64,000 nt of DNA from Acrocarpospora pleiomorpha (GCF_009687885.1 NZ_BLAF01000081.1:1242-65241); one strand, 5' to 3'. Positions 18,466 through 27,709 are shown, counted from the first letter of the stretch. Translations and numbers: made by a program. The notes: generated by a model from the letters alone, not told the origin.

Positions 18466-18684
18466 TTGTTAGGACCTGAATTGTGGACAAGTCGTCGCCG
18501 GGTGGGGGCCGCCCATGGCCGCCGGGACCTGCTCGACTGGTTCGACGGTTTGGGGCTCAGCCGCGTCGACCTGAACGCCAGCCCGGACGGGCAGGGCCTC
18601 TACCGGAGCCTGGGGTTCGCCGATCACCCCGATCCCACGCTCAGCCTTCGGCACCGTACGCGCGGCTCCTCGCTACGCGGGTGA
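18466..18684 (+). pseudogene. GNAT acetyltransferase C-terminal remnant
   Basis: The reading frame contains only the last part of a GNAT fold: LLDWFDGLGLSRVDLNAS followed by GLYRSLGF, the classic strand 4/helix 4 and YxxxGF end of the family. The acetyl-CoA loop and everything before it are gone, and upstream sequence is the tRNA. Likely a deletion relic. Confidence 0.65.
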
Positions 18685-18780
18685 CCGGCTGAGGTCCGTC
18701 ACCATCGAGTACGACACCACCAAGGTCACCGCCGCCGTCGAAGAACGCGACGAACCGGCTGTCGATGCTGTTCAGATCCG

Positions 18781-19425
18781 TCATGCCGACTTCCTCCTGC
18801 GCCGCATCCTCAGCACGACCAGACCGCCGATCCCGGCGGCCACCACGAACGCCAACCAGAGGGCGAGACCGATGACGGCGATATTGACGCCGGACCCGGA
18901 GAAGCGCAGATGCTGGGTCGTGGTTGTCGAGGTGAAGAGCATCTGCGCCTGCTGGACCGGCGGGGCGAAGACGAGCACGGTGCGGTAGTTGCTGTCGAGG
19001 TCGATCAGGGCCCTCAGGGTGACGTCGAGGTCGTCGACCGGCCGGCCGCAGTCGTAGCTGAAGCGGGCGCCATTGTCGGTCACGCCCACCAGGGACGCCA
19101 GCCGGCCTGGGCACGGCTTGCCGTCCTGCGCCACGGTGATGGTGCTGAGCAGGTAGTCGCGCACCACGGACGAGCGTTGCAGTTTCTCATCGCCGGTGAG
19201 CTGGCGCGGCACGTCTTTGAAGGCGCCCTTGGCGGATCCGAGTGCGAACCAGTCGTCGGGGCTCGCGGTGTAGAGGATCTCCACCTGCGATCCGGTGGCG
19301 CTGATCCGCGCCGTCGGCGGTGCGCCGAAGGGGTGCGCGGAGGCGGGCATGGCGACGCCCACCATGACCGGCAGTACGGCCGTGACGAGCAGCGCGACCG
19401 CCAGTGTGCGGGTAGGGATGTTCAC
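18781..19425 (-). CDS. Exported protein with C-terminal membrane anchor, unknown
   Basis: 214 residues. Signal peptide about 1-30 (ending ASA, then HPFGAPPTAR), an extracellular beta-rich domain with two cysteines that could form a disulfide, one transmembrane helix near 180-203, and a basic tail RMRRRRKSA. GTG 19425 is preceded by AGGAGAT. The N-terminal mature sequence recalls proteins encoded beside HupE/UreJ-type metal permeases, but no such permease follows; only a 47-codon frame overlapping its stop as ATGA. Function unassigned. Confidence 0.65.
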   Translation of the reverse strand: MNIPTRTLAVALLVTAVLPVMVGVAMPASAHPFGAPPTARISATGSQVEILYTASPDDWFALGSAKGAFKDVPRQLTGDEKLQRSSVVRDYLLSTITVAQDGKPCPGRLASLVGVTDNGARFSYDCGRPVDDLDVTLRALIDLDSNYRTVLVFAPPVQQAQMLFTSTTTTQHLRFSGSGVNIAVIGLALWLAFVVAAGIGGLVVLRMRRRRKSA

Positions 19426-19566
19426 GCGATCTCCTGAACGAAGCCGACCGGGTGGCGGGGCGCCACAGGGCGACTCCGGAACCCGGCTAGATCATTTCTG
19501 ATGACCGACTCGTGATCTTCAGGTGGCGTCCGGGAGGAGAGACCTCCCCGGTCTCGCCTCGCACAC

Positions 19567-19609
19567 CGAGGCCGGGGACGTCTGATGGTGATGTCAGACC
19601 CCGGCCTCG
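19567..19609. terminator. Long hairpin in gene-free region
   Basis: CGAGGCCGGGG pairs with CCCCGGCCTCG, and inside it TCTGA pairs with TCAGA. This is the only clear structure in the 416-bp gap 19426-19841. It lies beyond the ABC operon end (minus strand, stop 19842) and could be its terminator, although it is about 230 bp away. I see no convincing gene in the rest of the gap. Confidence 0.5.
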
Positions 19610-19841
19610 TCGGCTGTGCGGGACCTGACGGAGATCGGTCCAGATGGAGTGTCGCCGCCGCAGAAGAGCGAGCGTTCATATTCAGCCAGGTGCCGTCAGC
19701 GAGAGTGCGACGAGAGAGGAACCAGCGCATGAACGTCCGATTTGCTGTAGAAGCAGACATGTCTGACTGTTTGCGATTAGAGCGATGATTTCGGATCCGA
19801 GCTGCGGGTGGTGACCAGCCGCGCGACCAGCGTGAGCGTCA

Positions 19842-20483
19842 CTACATGCGCACGGTGGGGCCGCCGGACGGTTCGGTCCAGCGAGTGAGCAGCTCCTCGT
19901 CATGGGTGATGGCGAGGATTCCGGCGCCGGTTTCGCGGCGGTAGGCCTCCAGGCGGGCGATGAGGTGGGCCTGGGTGGAGGCGTCCAGCATCGTGGTCAT
20001 CTCGTCGCAGATCACATAGCGGGGCCGCAGGGCGAGCGCGCGGGCGACGCAGGCGCGCTGGAGTTGCCCGTCGGAGACCTCGTGCGGGCGGCGGATCAGC
20101 AGCTCGGAGGTGAGCCCCAGGTCCTCGGCCAGTTCGGCGGCCGGGCCGGGCGATCGGCCGGTGGCGTGGAACGGCTCGGCGGCGATCTCGCGCAGGGTGA
20201 GCCGCGGGTCGACGGCGAGCCGGGGCTGCTGGAAGATCAGCGCGACCCGGGTGCGCAGGTCGCGGGAGGCCCGGTGCCGCCAGCGGTGGACCTCGGCCCC
20301 GTCCACGGTGAGCCGGCCGGCGTCGGGCCGGAGCAGCAGGGCGAGCACCCGGGCCAGGGTGGACTTGCCGCAGCCGCTCGGCCCGGCCAGTCCGGTGACG
20401 ACGCCGGGGGCCACGGCCAGGTCGGCGCCGCGCAGCACGCGCTGCCGGCCGTAGGCGACGGTGATGCCGTCAGCGCGCAACAT
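19842..20483 (-). CDS. Peptide/nickel ABC transporter ATPase (second ATPase)
   Basis: 213-residue ATPase of the Opp/Dpp/Nik type. Walker A GPSGCGKST, Q-loop IFQQP, signature VSDGQLQRA in place of LSGGQ, Walker B YVICDEMT, switch His in ITHDEE. It is shorter than usual (no C-terminal oligopeptide-binding extension). ATG 20483 overlaps the preceding ATPase gene by 14 bases. Last gene of the operon. Confidence 0.88.
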   Translation of the reverse strand: MLRADGITVAYGRQRVLRGADLAVAPGVVTGLAGPSGCGKSTLARVLALLLRPDAGRLTVDGAEVHRWRHRASRDLRTRVALIFQQPRLAVDPRLTLREIAAEPFHATGRSPGPAAELAEDLGLTSELLIRRPHEVSDGQLQRACVARALALRPRYVICDEMTTMLDASTQAHLIARLEAYRRETGAGILAITHDEELLTRWTEPSGGPTVRM

Positions 20484-21414
20484 GATGCTCCAGGGGGTGA
20501 TGGCAGGCCACCCTGCTCGGCTCCGTCCCAGCCTCGGGCAGGTGCGAACAGGCGGCGGTGGATCGGTCGCAGCGCGGCAGGAACGCGCAGCCCGCGGGCA
20601 GGTCGGTGAGTTCCGGAGGCCGGCCGGGGATCGGGGTGAAGCCGCGGGACGGCAGCGCCTCAAGCAGCCCGGCCGCGTACGGGTGACGCGGTCCGGCGAA
20701 GAACTCGGCCGCCGGAGCGAGCGACACCACGCGGCTGGCATACATCACCGCGATGTGGTCGGCGACCTGCTCGGCGGCGCGCAGGTCGTGCGTGATGAGC
20801 AGGACGGCGCGGCCGTCGTCGGCGAGCCGCCGCAGCTCGGTCATGGTGGCGTCGACGAGCGGGCGGTCCAGGCCGCTGGTCGGCTCGTCGGCGATGATCA
20901 GCCACGGGTCGCCGGCCAGGGCGATGGCGTTGACGACGCGCTGTGCCATGCCGCCGGACAACTGGTGCGGGTACCGGTCCAATTGCGCCGGGGCGAGACC
21001 GGCACGCGCGGCCAGTTCGTCGGCGGGGGCGGGGTTGCCCAGCTCGCGCAGGGCCTCGGCGAGCTGGGCGCGGGCGGTGCGCACCGGGGTGAGGTGGGCG
21101 GCCGGGCTCTGCGGGACGAGGCCGATCCGGCGGCCGCGCACCGTGCGGGCGAGCACCCGTTCCGGCGCGGCGATCAGGTCGAGGGGCGGCGCGCCGCCGG
21201 TTCGCAGCCAGGCGGACCCGGCCACGGTGGCGTTGCCGGGCAGCAGCCCCATCAGGGCGTGCGCCATTACCGACTTGCCGCAGCCGGACTCGCCGACCAG
21301 GGCCAGGCACTCGCCCTGGCGTACCGCGAAGGAGGCGTCGCTCACCGCGTGGACGGTCGCGCCGGGCAGGTGGAACCGTACGGACAGGCTCTGCACGGTC
21401 AGGGAGGAGGTCAC
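20470..21414 (-). CDS. Peptide/nickel ABC transporter ATPase (first ATPase)
   Basis: 314-residue OppD/DppD/NikD-type ATPase. Walker A GESGCGKS, signature LSGGMAQRV, Walker B LIIADEPTSGLD, and the C-terminal oligopeptide/dipeptide-specific motif with cysteines (CAFLPRCDRSTAAC). GTG 21414 overlaps the permease stop in GTGA; a much longer in-frame reading through the permease is spurious. Confidence 0.9.
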   Translation of the reverse strand: MTSSLTVQSLSVRFHLPGATVHAVSDASFAVRQGECLALVGESGCGKSVMAHALMGLLPGNATVAGSAWLRTGGAPPLDLIAAPERVLARTVRGRRIGLVPQSPAAHLTPVRTARAQLAEALRELGNPAPADELAARAGLAPAQLDRYPHQLSGGMAQRVVNAIALAGDPWLIIADEPTSGLDRPLVDATMTELRRLADDGRAVLLITHDLRAAEQVADHIAVMYASRVVSLAPAAEFFAGPRHPYAAGLLEALPSRGFTPIPGRPPELTDLPAGCAFLPRCDRSTAACSHLPEAGTEPSRVACHHPLEHHVAR

Positions 21415-22265
21415 AGCTGTAGCTCCGATCGCCAGCGCGGGTTGGCGCGGTCGCGCCAGTACTGGACGAGCACCGAGATCGCCAGGGTGGGCACGAGGAT
21501 GAACAGGCCGGGGAAGAGCGAGGCCCACCAGTTGCCGGCGAGCAGCGATCGTGCCCCATCGTTGATCATGTTGCCGAGCGAGGCGAGGTGCGGGGGCAGG
21601 CCGAGGCCGAGGAAGCTGAGCGCGGTCTCGTGCCAGATGGCGTGCGGGACCATCAGTACCGACGCCAGCGCGATGTGCGGCAGCAGGTGCGGCAGGAAGT
21701 GCCGCCGGACGATGCGCAGCCGGCCGGACCCGCCGGAGATCGCGGCGTCCACGAACGGCCGGGCGCGCAGCGTGAGCACCTCCGAGCGGACGATCCGGGC
21801 CGCGGTCGTCCAGTGGGTGAGCCCGACCGAGGCCACGACCGCGGTGGCGCTGGGGGAGAACAGCGCCACGATGAAGATGCCGAACAGCAGGTGCGGCACC
21901 GAGTTGAAGCCGTCCACCACCCGCATGATCAGCCGGTCGGCGGTGCCGCCGAGCGTGCCGGCGGCAAGTCCGGCCACGGTGCCGACGGTGACCGACACCA
22001 GGGCCGCCACCAGGCCGATCAGCAGCGAGACGCGCAGCCCGTAGACGACCCGCAGCAGCACGTCGCGCCCGACCTCGTCGGTGCCGAACGGATGCGCCAG
22101 AGACGGCGCCTGGTTCGCCGAACGCAGGTCGACGAGTTGCTGGTCGAGTTGCACCACCATGGGCACCAGCAGCACGGCCAGTGCGAGCGCGATGAGCACC
22201 CCGGCGGCGATCCACCGGGATCGGCCCGTCGCGGCCTTTCGCGCGGTCAGGGACGTCGCGGTCAT
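21411..22265 (-). CDS. Peptide/nickel ABC transporter permease (DppC type)
   Basis: 284-residue membrane subunit. N-terminal helix about 20-38, then HPFGTDEVGRD, the standard DppC/OppC motif before the transport domain, and HETALSFLGLG in the coupling region. ATG 22265 overlaps the stop of the upstream permease by one base (TGATG). Confidence 0.9.
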   Translation of the reverse strand: MTATSLTARKAATGRSRWIAAGVLIALALAVLLVPMVVQLDQQLVDLRSANQAPSLAHPFGTDEVGRDVLLRVVYGLRVSLLIGLVAALVSVTVGTVAGLAAGTLGGTADRLIMRVVDGFNSVPHLLFGIFIVALFSPSATAVVASVGLTHWTTAARIVRSEVLTLRARPFVDAAISGGSGRLRIVRRHFLPHLLPHIALASVLMVPHAIWHETALSFLGLGLPPHLASLGNMINDGARSLLAGNWWASLFPGLFILVPTLAISVLVQYWRDRANPRWRSELQL

Positions 22266-23248
22266 CAGCTCACCCCCAGGACGCGCACGCGCGGGTCGGC
22301 GATCACGTAGGCGCTGTCGGCGAGCAGGTTGCCGAGCACCACCGCGAGCGTGGCCAGCAGGGTGAGCGCGGCGAGTAGTGGGAAGTCGGCGGCGAGGGCG
22401 GCCTGTACGGACGCCGACGCCACCCCCGGCCAAGAGAACACGGTCTCCACCAGGATCGCCCCGGTGACCAGCTCGGGGATGCGCGCCCCGAGCAGCGTGA
22501 TGAACGGCAGCAGCGCCGAGCGCAGCGCGTGCCGCACGACCACGGTGCGTTCCCGCAGGCCCCGGGCGCGGGCACCGAGCACGAAATCCTCCCGCAAAGT
22601 GGTGATCAGCGACTCGCGGACGAACAGCAACAACCACGAGGACTGCGAGAACGCCAGCACCGCCACCGGCAGGACCATGTGCGCCAGCACGTCCCCCGCC
22701 TCCAGCGTGGTGGCGGCCGGGTCGGTCAGCCCGCCCGGCGGCAGCCACCGCAACTGCACCGCGAACACCCAGATCACGATCAGCCCGACCCAGAACACCG
22801 GGGCCGCCTCGTTGGCGTACGCGGTGCCGGTGATCAGCCGGTCGAGCCACGAGTCGCGGAACCGGGCGGCCAGCGCGCCGACCGCGAGGCTGGCCGCCAG
22901 CATGAGCACCAGGGCGCAGCTCACCGCGAGCAGGGTCCAGCCGAGCCGCTCGCCGATCACCTCGATGACCGGCCGGTGCATGCTGCGCGAGTCGCCGAGG
23001 TCGCCCTGCACCAGGTTGCCCAGCCAGGTCAGGTACTGCTCGGCGACCGGCCGGTCCAGGCCCCAGTTCTCCCGGATCTGTGCCATGACCTCGGGGCTCG
23101 TGATGACCGCGCGGTCACCGAGGTACTGCCGGACGGGGTCGAACGGCGAGGCCTTGGCCAGCGCGAACATGCCCAAGGTGACGGCGAACAGCAGTGGCAC
23201 GGTGAACGCCAGCCGCCAGACCGCCATCCGGACGAGCGCACGCGTCAC
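22265..23248 (-). CDS. Peptide/nickel ABC transporter permease (DppB type)
   Basis: 327-residue DppB/OppB/NikB permease with six membrane segments, FDPVRQYLGDRA and NWGLDRPVAEQYLTWL in the periplasmic loop, and ARARGLRERTVVVRHALR in the cytoplasmic coupling loop. GTG 23248 overlaps the binding-protein stop by four bases (GTGA). Confidence 0.9.
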   Translation of the reverse strand: MTRALVRMAVWRLAFTVPLLFAVTLGMFALAKASPFDPVRQYLGDRAVITSPEVMAQIRENWGLDRPVAEQYLTWLGNLVQGDLGDSRSMHRPVIEVIGERLGWTLLAVSCALVLMLAASLAVGALAARFRDSWLDRLITGTAYANEAAPVFWVGLIVIWVFAVQLRWLPPGGLTDPAATTLEAGDVLAHMVLPVAVLAFSQSSWLLLFVRESLITTLREDFVLGARARGLRERTVVVRHALRSALLPFITLLGARIPELVTGAILVETVFSWPGVASASVQAALAADFPLLAALTLLATLAVVLGNLLADSAYVIADPRVRVLGVS

Positions 23249-24843
23249 GACGCCGGCTTCCACTCGGCGATGTTCCGGAACAGGCCGCCGGTCTCGTGCT
23301 CGTGCGCCTCCACCGACGGGGCGATCCCGGTCCACTGGCCGCGCACCACGTAGACGTGCTTGAGGTACACCAGGTACGCCCAGGCGGCGTCGTCGCTGAT
23401 GCGCTGCTGGAAGGCGTCGTAGGCCTGCTTGCGGGCGGCCGGGTCGGACGTCTCGCGGCCCTTCTCCAGCAGCGCGTCGACCTCGGGGACCTTGTAGTTG
23501 CCCGGGTTGAAGAAACCCTGGCCGGCGAAGGCGGAGTGGAACAGCTCGTAGTTGGTGTAGTCCGGGTCGAACGGCGCCCCATAGCCCATGACCAGCGCGT
23601 CCTTAGCCATGCGCGGCTCGATCGCGTCCCAGTCGAGTCCGGCCAACTGCACATCGACGCCGATCTTCTTGGCATCGGAGGCGACGGCGAGAGCGAGGTC
23701 CTTACGCAGTGAGTCACCGGCCGGGTACATCAGGGTGAAGCTCGCACGGGTGCCGTCCTTGGCGCGAATGCCGCCCTCGCCCATGGTCCAGCCGGCCTGG
23801 TCAAGAATCTGGGCGGCCTGTGCCTGGTCGGGGGTGGGCGAACCGGTGATGGCCGGGTTGTACCAGGTGGTGTCGGGCGCGATCGGGCCGAACGCGGGGA
23901 CTCCGGCCCCGGCCAGGATGGTGTCCACCATCGCCGAGCGGTCCAGCGCCAGGCTCACCGCCTTGCGGATCGCCACGTCGCCGGTGACCGGGGTACCGAA
24001 GGGGAACATCACGCCCCGGTAGTCGGCGCTCGGCACCCGGCGCACGGTCAGGTCGGACTGGCCGTCGAACCGCGCGGCGGCCTTGGGCGGCAGCACGGTC
24101 GCGTCGAACTCCCCGGCCGCCATCCTGGTGGCGCGCACGTTGTCGTCGGTGGCGTACGCCATCACGAGCTGCTTGATGGCGGGCGCGCCTCCCCAGTACG
24201 ACGGGTTGGCCTTGAGCACGAGCTTGTCGCCGGGCGTCCAGGACACGAAGGTGTACGGCCCGGTGCCGACCGGCTTGGTGTTGAACGCCGCGCCCTCCAG
24301 GCTCTGCCCGTCGAGCAGCTTCTTCGGCACGATGCCCAGCGTCGTGCGCTGCAGGATCGGCGCGTACGGGTACTTCAGGTGGAAGACCACCGTCGCGGGG
24401 TCGGGCGCCTGCACGGACTCGATCGCCGCGAAGTCGCCGCGGATGCTGGAGTTGTTCTTCTCGTCCAGCACGGCCTGGTACGTATAGGCGACGTCCTCGC
24501 TGGTCAGCGGGGTTCCGTCGTGGAACTTGACGTCCTTGCGCAGGGTGAAGGTGACCGTGGTGCCGTCGGCCTCGGGCAGCTTCTCCGCGAGCGCGGGCTT
24601 GAGTGAGAGATCGGCGTTGCGGCTGACCAGCCCGTCGAACAGGAGCGAGCCGCCGTCGACCGCGTAGCCCAGGACCGGGTTGAGGGTGTCCGGCTCAGAG
24701 CTGATCCCGAGAACGAACGTGTCGTCCGGCGAGCCTTTCGACGAGGTCTGGGGCGCCGTCGGCGCGGCGCAGGCGGTGAGTGCAAGCGCGGCAATTAGGA
24801 CGAGAGGGGCAAGGGGTGCGAATCTGGCGCGAAAGGGCGTCAT
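23245..24843 (-). CDS. Peptide/nickel-type ABC substrate-binding lipoprotein
   Basis: 532-residue SBP_bac_5 family lipoprotein with lipobox LTAC (Cys25), the family N-terminal sequence SSEPDTLNPV and the KFHDGTPLTSEDVAYTY block. It leads a five-gene operon in the order binding protein, two permeases, two ATPases, with every junction overlapping. Substrate (short peptides, nickel chelate or another small cation complex) cannot be decided. The start at 24843 has no strong ribosome site. Confidence 0.88.
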   Translation of the reverse strand: MTPFRARFAPLAPLVLIAALALTACAAPTAPQTSSKGSPDDTFVLGISSEPDTLNPVLGYAVDGGSLLFDGLVSRNADLSLKPALAEKLPEADGTTVTFTLRKDVKFHDGTPLTSEDVAYTYQAVLDEKNNSSIRGDFAAIESVQAPDPATVVFHLKYPYAPILQRTTLGIVPKKLLDGQSLEGAAFNTKPVGTGPYTFVSWTPGDKLVLKANPSYWGGAPAIKQLVMAYATDDNVRATRMAAGEFDATVLPPKAAARFDGQSDLTVRRVPSADYRGVMFPFGTPVTGDVAIRKAVSLALDRSAMVDTILAGAGVPAFGPIAPDTTWYNPAITGSPTPDQAQAAQILDQAGWTMGEGGIRAKDGTRASFTLMYPAGDSLRKDLALAVASDAKKIGVDVQLAGLDWDAIEPRMAKDALVMGYGAPFDPDYTNYELFHSAFAGQGFFNPGNYKVPEVDALLEKGRETSDPAARKQAYDAFQQRISDDAAWAYLVYLKHVYVVRGQWTGIAPSVEAHEHETGGLFRNIAEWKPAS

Positions 24844-24987
24844 GGGAGCGAAGGTAAAGCGATCACCTAGTTATTGCAAGTCCTTCGCAAATACATCAGA
24901 TGACAAACAGTCGCCCAGTGAGGTTGCCCTTCTTCACGGCCGGGTGTGGATTGCTGTGAAATGAGCCAGCGTGAGCCCTTGACGAGC

Positions 24988-25010
24988 CTTGTCTTAAGTA
25001 TACAGAATTC
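24988..25010. promoter_or_regulatory. Island operator, copy 1 (before P450)
   Basis: Plus strand CTTGTCTTAAGTATAC followed by AGAATTC. Over 23 bases it matches the reverse complement of copy 2 at 18 positions, including the last eleven. It ends 29 bp before the P450 start. Confidence 0.65.
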
Positions 25011-25039
25011 ATGGCGCACGCAGTCGGGAAAGGAGCGCC

Positions 25040-26281
25040 ATGTCCACCGAGGCCGCGCCGACCATCGGGACCTACCCCAGCCCAAAGGACAGTCGCTGTC
25101 CCTACGAGCCGCCGAATGCCTACACCACGCGGCTCGAAGAGCAGCCCATGCTGAGGATGCGGCTGTGGAACGGCGACGAGGCATGGGTGGTGGCCGGATA
25201 CGAGGAGGGACGCATGCTGCTGGGGGATCCCCGGGTGAGCGCGCGACCCGACCTGCCCGGGTACCCCCACGTCAGCCCGGCTCTCGCCGGCTACCGGAAG
25301 AGTGGCCTTCAGACGTTCAACAACAAGGACAACCCGGAGCACAACGTCGAACGGCGCATGTTCACGAAGTGGTTCACGGTCAAGCGGATCGAACGTCTGC
25401 GCCCCCGCGTCCAGGATCTCGTGGACCAGGCGGTCGACCGGCTGATCGCCATGGGTTCACCGGTCGACCTCGTCGAGCATTTCGCGTTGCCCATTCCTTC
25501 TCAGGTGATCTTCGAGCTGCTCAACGCGCCGTATCGGGACCACGAGATCGTCGAGCACGAGACGCACACGATGTTGTCGTGGCGTTCCTCGGCCGAGGAG
25601 TCGCGGGCCGCCTCGCAGCGTCTTCTCGACTACTGCCACGGCCTCATCCAGGACCGCTCGGAGCACCCGCGGGAGGACGACGTCCTGTCCCTGGCCATCT
25701 CCGAGCACGTCAAGACCGGTCATTGCACCATGGAGCAACTGGCGGAGGGCACCCGCCTGCTGTTTCTCGCGGGTCACGAGACAACGGCGAACTCGATCGC
25801 GATGTCCGTCATGGCGCTGATCGACCACCCCGACCAGCTCGCGGCGCTCCTCGACGCGGAGGACCCCAGGCAGGTCGCCTTGGCCATCGACGAACTGCTG
25901 CGCTTCGCGACGATCGCGCAAGCCGGCCGGTGCCGGGTGGCCCTCGAGGATATCGAGGTCGGCGGCACGACCATCAGGGCAGGGGAAGGCATCGTGGTCT
26001 CCAGCGAGGCCGCCAACCGTGATCCTCGAGTCTTCGACCACCCGGCCGAGCTCCATCTTGACCGTCCCAACGCCAAGGACCACGCGAGCTTCGGCCACGG
26101 AACCCACCGATGCATCGGAGAGACCTTGGCGGAGATCGAACTGCAGGTCGTCCTCACCACGCTGTTCCGCCGGCTGCCGGACCTCCGCGTCGCCGTCCCG
26201 CGCGACCGGCTGCGGTTCAAGACGGATCACACGATCTACGGCCTGTACGAGCTTCCGGTGGCGTGGGGTGATCCGAAGTGA
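25040..26281 (+). CDS. Cytochrome P450
   Basis: 413-residue soluble bacterial P450 (monooxygenase). Oxygen-binding I helix LAGHETTAN (about 243-251), ExxR in ELLR, and heme loop FGHGTHRCIGE with the axial Cys at about 358. ATG 25040 follows AAAGGAG. It is translationally coupled (GTGA) to the ferredoxin gene, its likely electron donor. First gene of a unit that also encodes an acyl-CoA dehydrogenase, so it probably hydroxylates a catabolic substrate. Confidence 0.95.
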   Translation: MSTEAAPTIGTYPSPKDSRCPYEPPNAYTTRLEEQPMLRMRLWNGDEAWVVAGYEEGRMLLGDPRVSARPDLPGYPHVSPALAGYRKSGLQTFNNKDNPEHNVERRMFTKWFTVKRIERLRPRVQDLVDQAVDRLIAMGSPVDLVEHFALPIPSQVIFELLNAPYRDHEIVEHETHTMLSWRSSAEESRAASQRLLDYCHGLIQDRSEHPREDDVLSLAISEHVKTGHCTMEQLAEGTRLLFLAGHETTANSIAMSVMALIDHPDQLAALLDAEDPRQVALAIDELLRFATIAQAGRCRVALEDIEVGGTTIRAGEGIVVSSEAANRDPRVFDHPAELHLDRPNAKDHASFGHGTHRCIGETLAEIELQVVLTTLFRRLPDLRVAVPRDRLRFKTDHTIYGLYELPVAWGDPK

Positions 26282-26499
26282 AGTTCCAGGTCGGGACCGC
26301 CGGAGAGCTGACCGTCGATCGATCGTTGTGCATCGGCAGCGGCCAGTGTGTTCTCACCGCCGCGGACGTCTTCGATCAGGACGACGACGAAGGCCTGGTG
26401 GAGGTGGTCGTCACCGAGATCGACCCCGCGATCGCGGACGGTGTGATCCAAGCGGCGGACGGTTGTCCATCCCGGGCCCTGCGGTACCTGGCGTCCTGA
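26278..26499 (+). CDS. [3Fe-4S] ferredoxin
   Basis: 73-residue single-cluster ferredoxin: three cluster cysteines in CIGSGQC and the C-terminal CP, with Gly at the place of the fourth cysteine, the usual [3Fe-4S] partner of actinobacterial P450s. GTG 26278 overlaps the P450 stop by four bases. A ferredoxin reductase is not encoded here. Confidence 0.93.
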   Translation: MKFQVGTAGELTVDRSLCIGSGQCVLTAADVFDQDDDEGLVEVVVTEIDPAIADGVIQAADGCPSRALRYLAS

Positions 26500-26501
26500 C
26501 G

Positions 26502-27647
26502 ATGAGACGCATGATCTTCGACACCGACCACGACGACTTCCGCGACATGGTTCGCTCCTTCGTCGCCACGTCCGTCGCTCCCCGGGTTGACGAGTTCATC
26601 CAGGCCGGCGCGATCGCACGGGACGTGTGGCTCTCAGCTGGGAAGCTCGGGCTTCTCGGCCTCCACGTCCCCGAGCGGTACGGCGGGTCCGACGCGCCGG
26701 ACTACCGGTTCATGGCCGTGGTCCTGGAAGAGCTGTCGCGCGTGACGGTGGCGCTCGGGTCGGCGTACTCGATCCACGCCGACATCGTGGCGCCTTATCT
26801 GCTGCACCTGACGACGGATGAGCAGCGGCGGAGATGGCTGCCGGGTTTCTGCTCGGGAGAGATGCTGACCGCCATCGGGATGACGGAGCCATCGGGTGGA
26901 TCCGACCTCGCGGCCCTTCGCACGCGTGCCGTCCGGGATGGGGACGGCTGGCGGTTGACCGGATCGAAGACGTTCATCACGAACGGGACGACCGCCGACC
27001 TCGTCGTGATCGCGGCCCGGACCAACCCGGCCGAGCGGAGCCGGGGTATCACCCTCTTCGGGGTCGAGGCCGGCACTCCGGGCTTCACTCGGGGACGGAG
27101 GCTGGACAAGGTCGGCCAGTCCGAAGCGGACACGGCCGAGCTCTACCTGGAGGACGCCTGGGTGCCGGATGACAACGTGATCGGCGCTGTCGACGCGGGC
27201 TTCCCCAGCATGATGGCGTGGCTGCCGCAGGAACGGTTGTCGGCGGCGGTCGCCAACGTCGCCCATGCCGCACAGCTCCTCGACGAGACGATCGCCTACG
27301 TCAGGGACCGGCGGGCATTCGGGCAGAGCATCGGGTCCTTCCAGCACAACAAGTTCCTGATCGCGGACCTGGTCACCCGGGTCGAGGCGACTCAGGCGTT
27401 CGTGGACCAGGCGGTGCTGGCCCATGTCCGTGGGGAGCTGACGGCCGTAGCCGCGGCGAAGGTCAAATGGTGGTCCGCCCAGGTGCAGAACGATGTGCTC
27501 GACCATTGCCTCCAGCTGCACGGCGGGTACGGGTACATGAACGAGTACCGCGTGGGACGCGCCTGGCGTGATGCGCGGGTGACCAAGATCTGGGCCGGCT
27601 CGAACGAGATCATGAAGGAAATCATCGGGCGAGACCTGGGGCTCTGA
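26502..27647 (+). CDS. Acyl-CoA dehydrogenase family protein
   Basis: 381-residue flavoprotein introducing a C2=C3 double bond in an acyl-CoA. MTEPSGGSDLAALRT is the FAD/substrate signature, and LHGGYGYMNEY and IWAGSNEIM are near the end. The position of the MCAD catalytic Glu (before GSNEI) is Ala here. A Glu in PQERL near residue 243 lies where isovaleryl-CoA dehydrogenase has its base, so the enzyme is probably active. ATG 26502 lies three bases after the ferredoxin stop; MIFDT at 26511 is an alternative. Confidence 0.9.
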   Translation: MRRMIFDTDHDDFRDMVRSFVATSVAPRVDEFIQAGAIARDVWLSAGKLGLLGLHVPERYGGSDAPDYRFMAVVLEELSRVTVALGSAYSIHADIVAPYLLHLTTDEQRRRWLPGFCSGEMLTAIGMTEPSGGSDLAALRTRAVRDGDGWRLTGSKTFITNGTTADLVVIAARTNPAERSRGITLFGVEAGTPGFTRGRRLDKVGQSEADTAELYLEDAWVPDDNVIGAVDAGFPSMMAWLPQERLSAAVANVAHAAQLLDETIAYVRDRRAFGQSIGSFQHNKFLIADLVTRVEATQAFVDQAVLAHVRGELTAVAAAKVKWWSAQVQNDVLDHCLQLHGGYGYMNEYRVGRAWRDARVTKIWAGSNEIMKEIIGRDLGL

Positions 27648-27686
27648 CGTTCGAAGGTCCCTCGACAAGAGGTGCGTTTGACGCAA

Positions 27687-27709
27687 GAATTCTGTATTCA
27701 AGATACAAG
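27687..27709. promoter_or_regulatory. Island operator, copy 2 (before the mutase genes)
   Basis: GAATTC then TGTATTCAAGATACAAG. The core TGTAT-N5-ATACA is a perfect palindrome and the 14-mer TGTATTCAAGATAC recurs exactly at 32523. It ends about 15 bp before the GTG start, overlapping the ribosome-site region. Confidence 0.7.

Noticed and set aside
18641..18784. 47-codon frame overlapping the stop of the 18781 gene as ATGA
   Set aside because: The overlap is suggestive, but the sequence matches no family and runs antisense into the GNAT remnant; coding cannot be supported.
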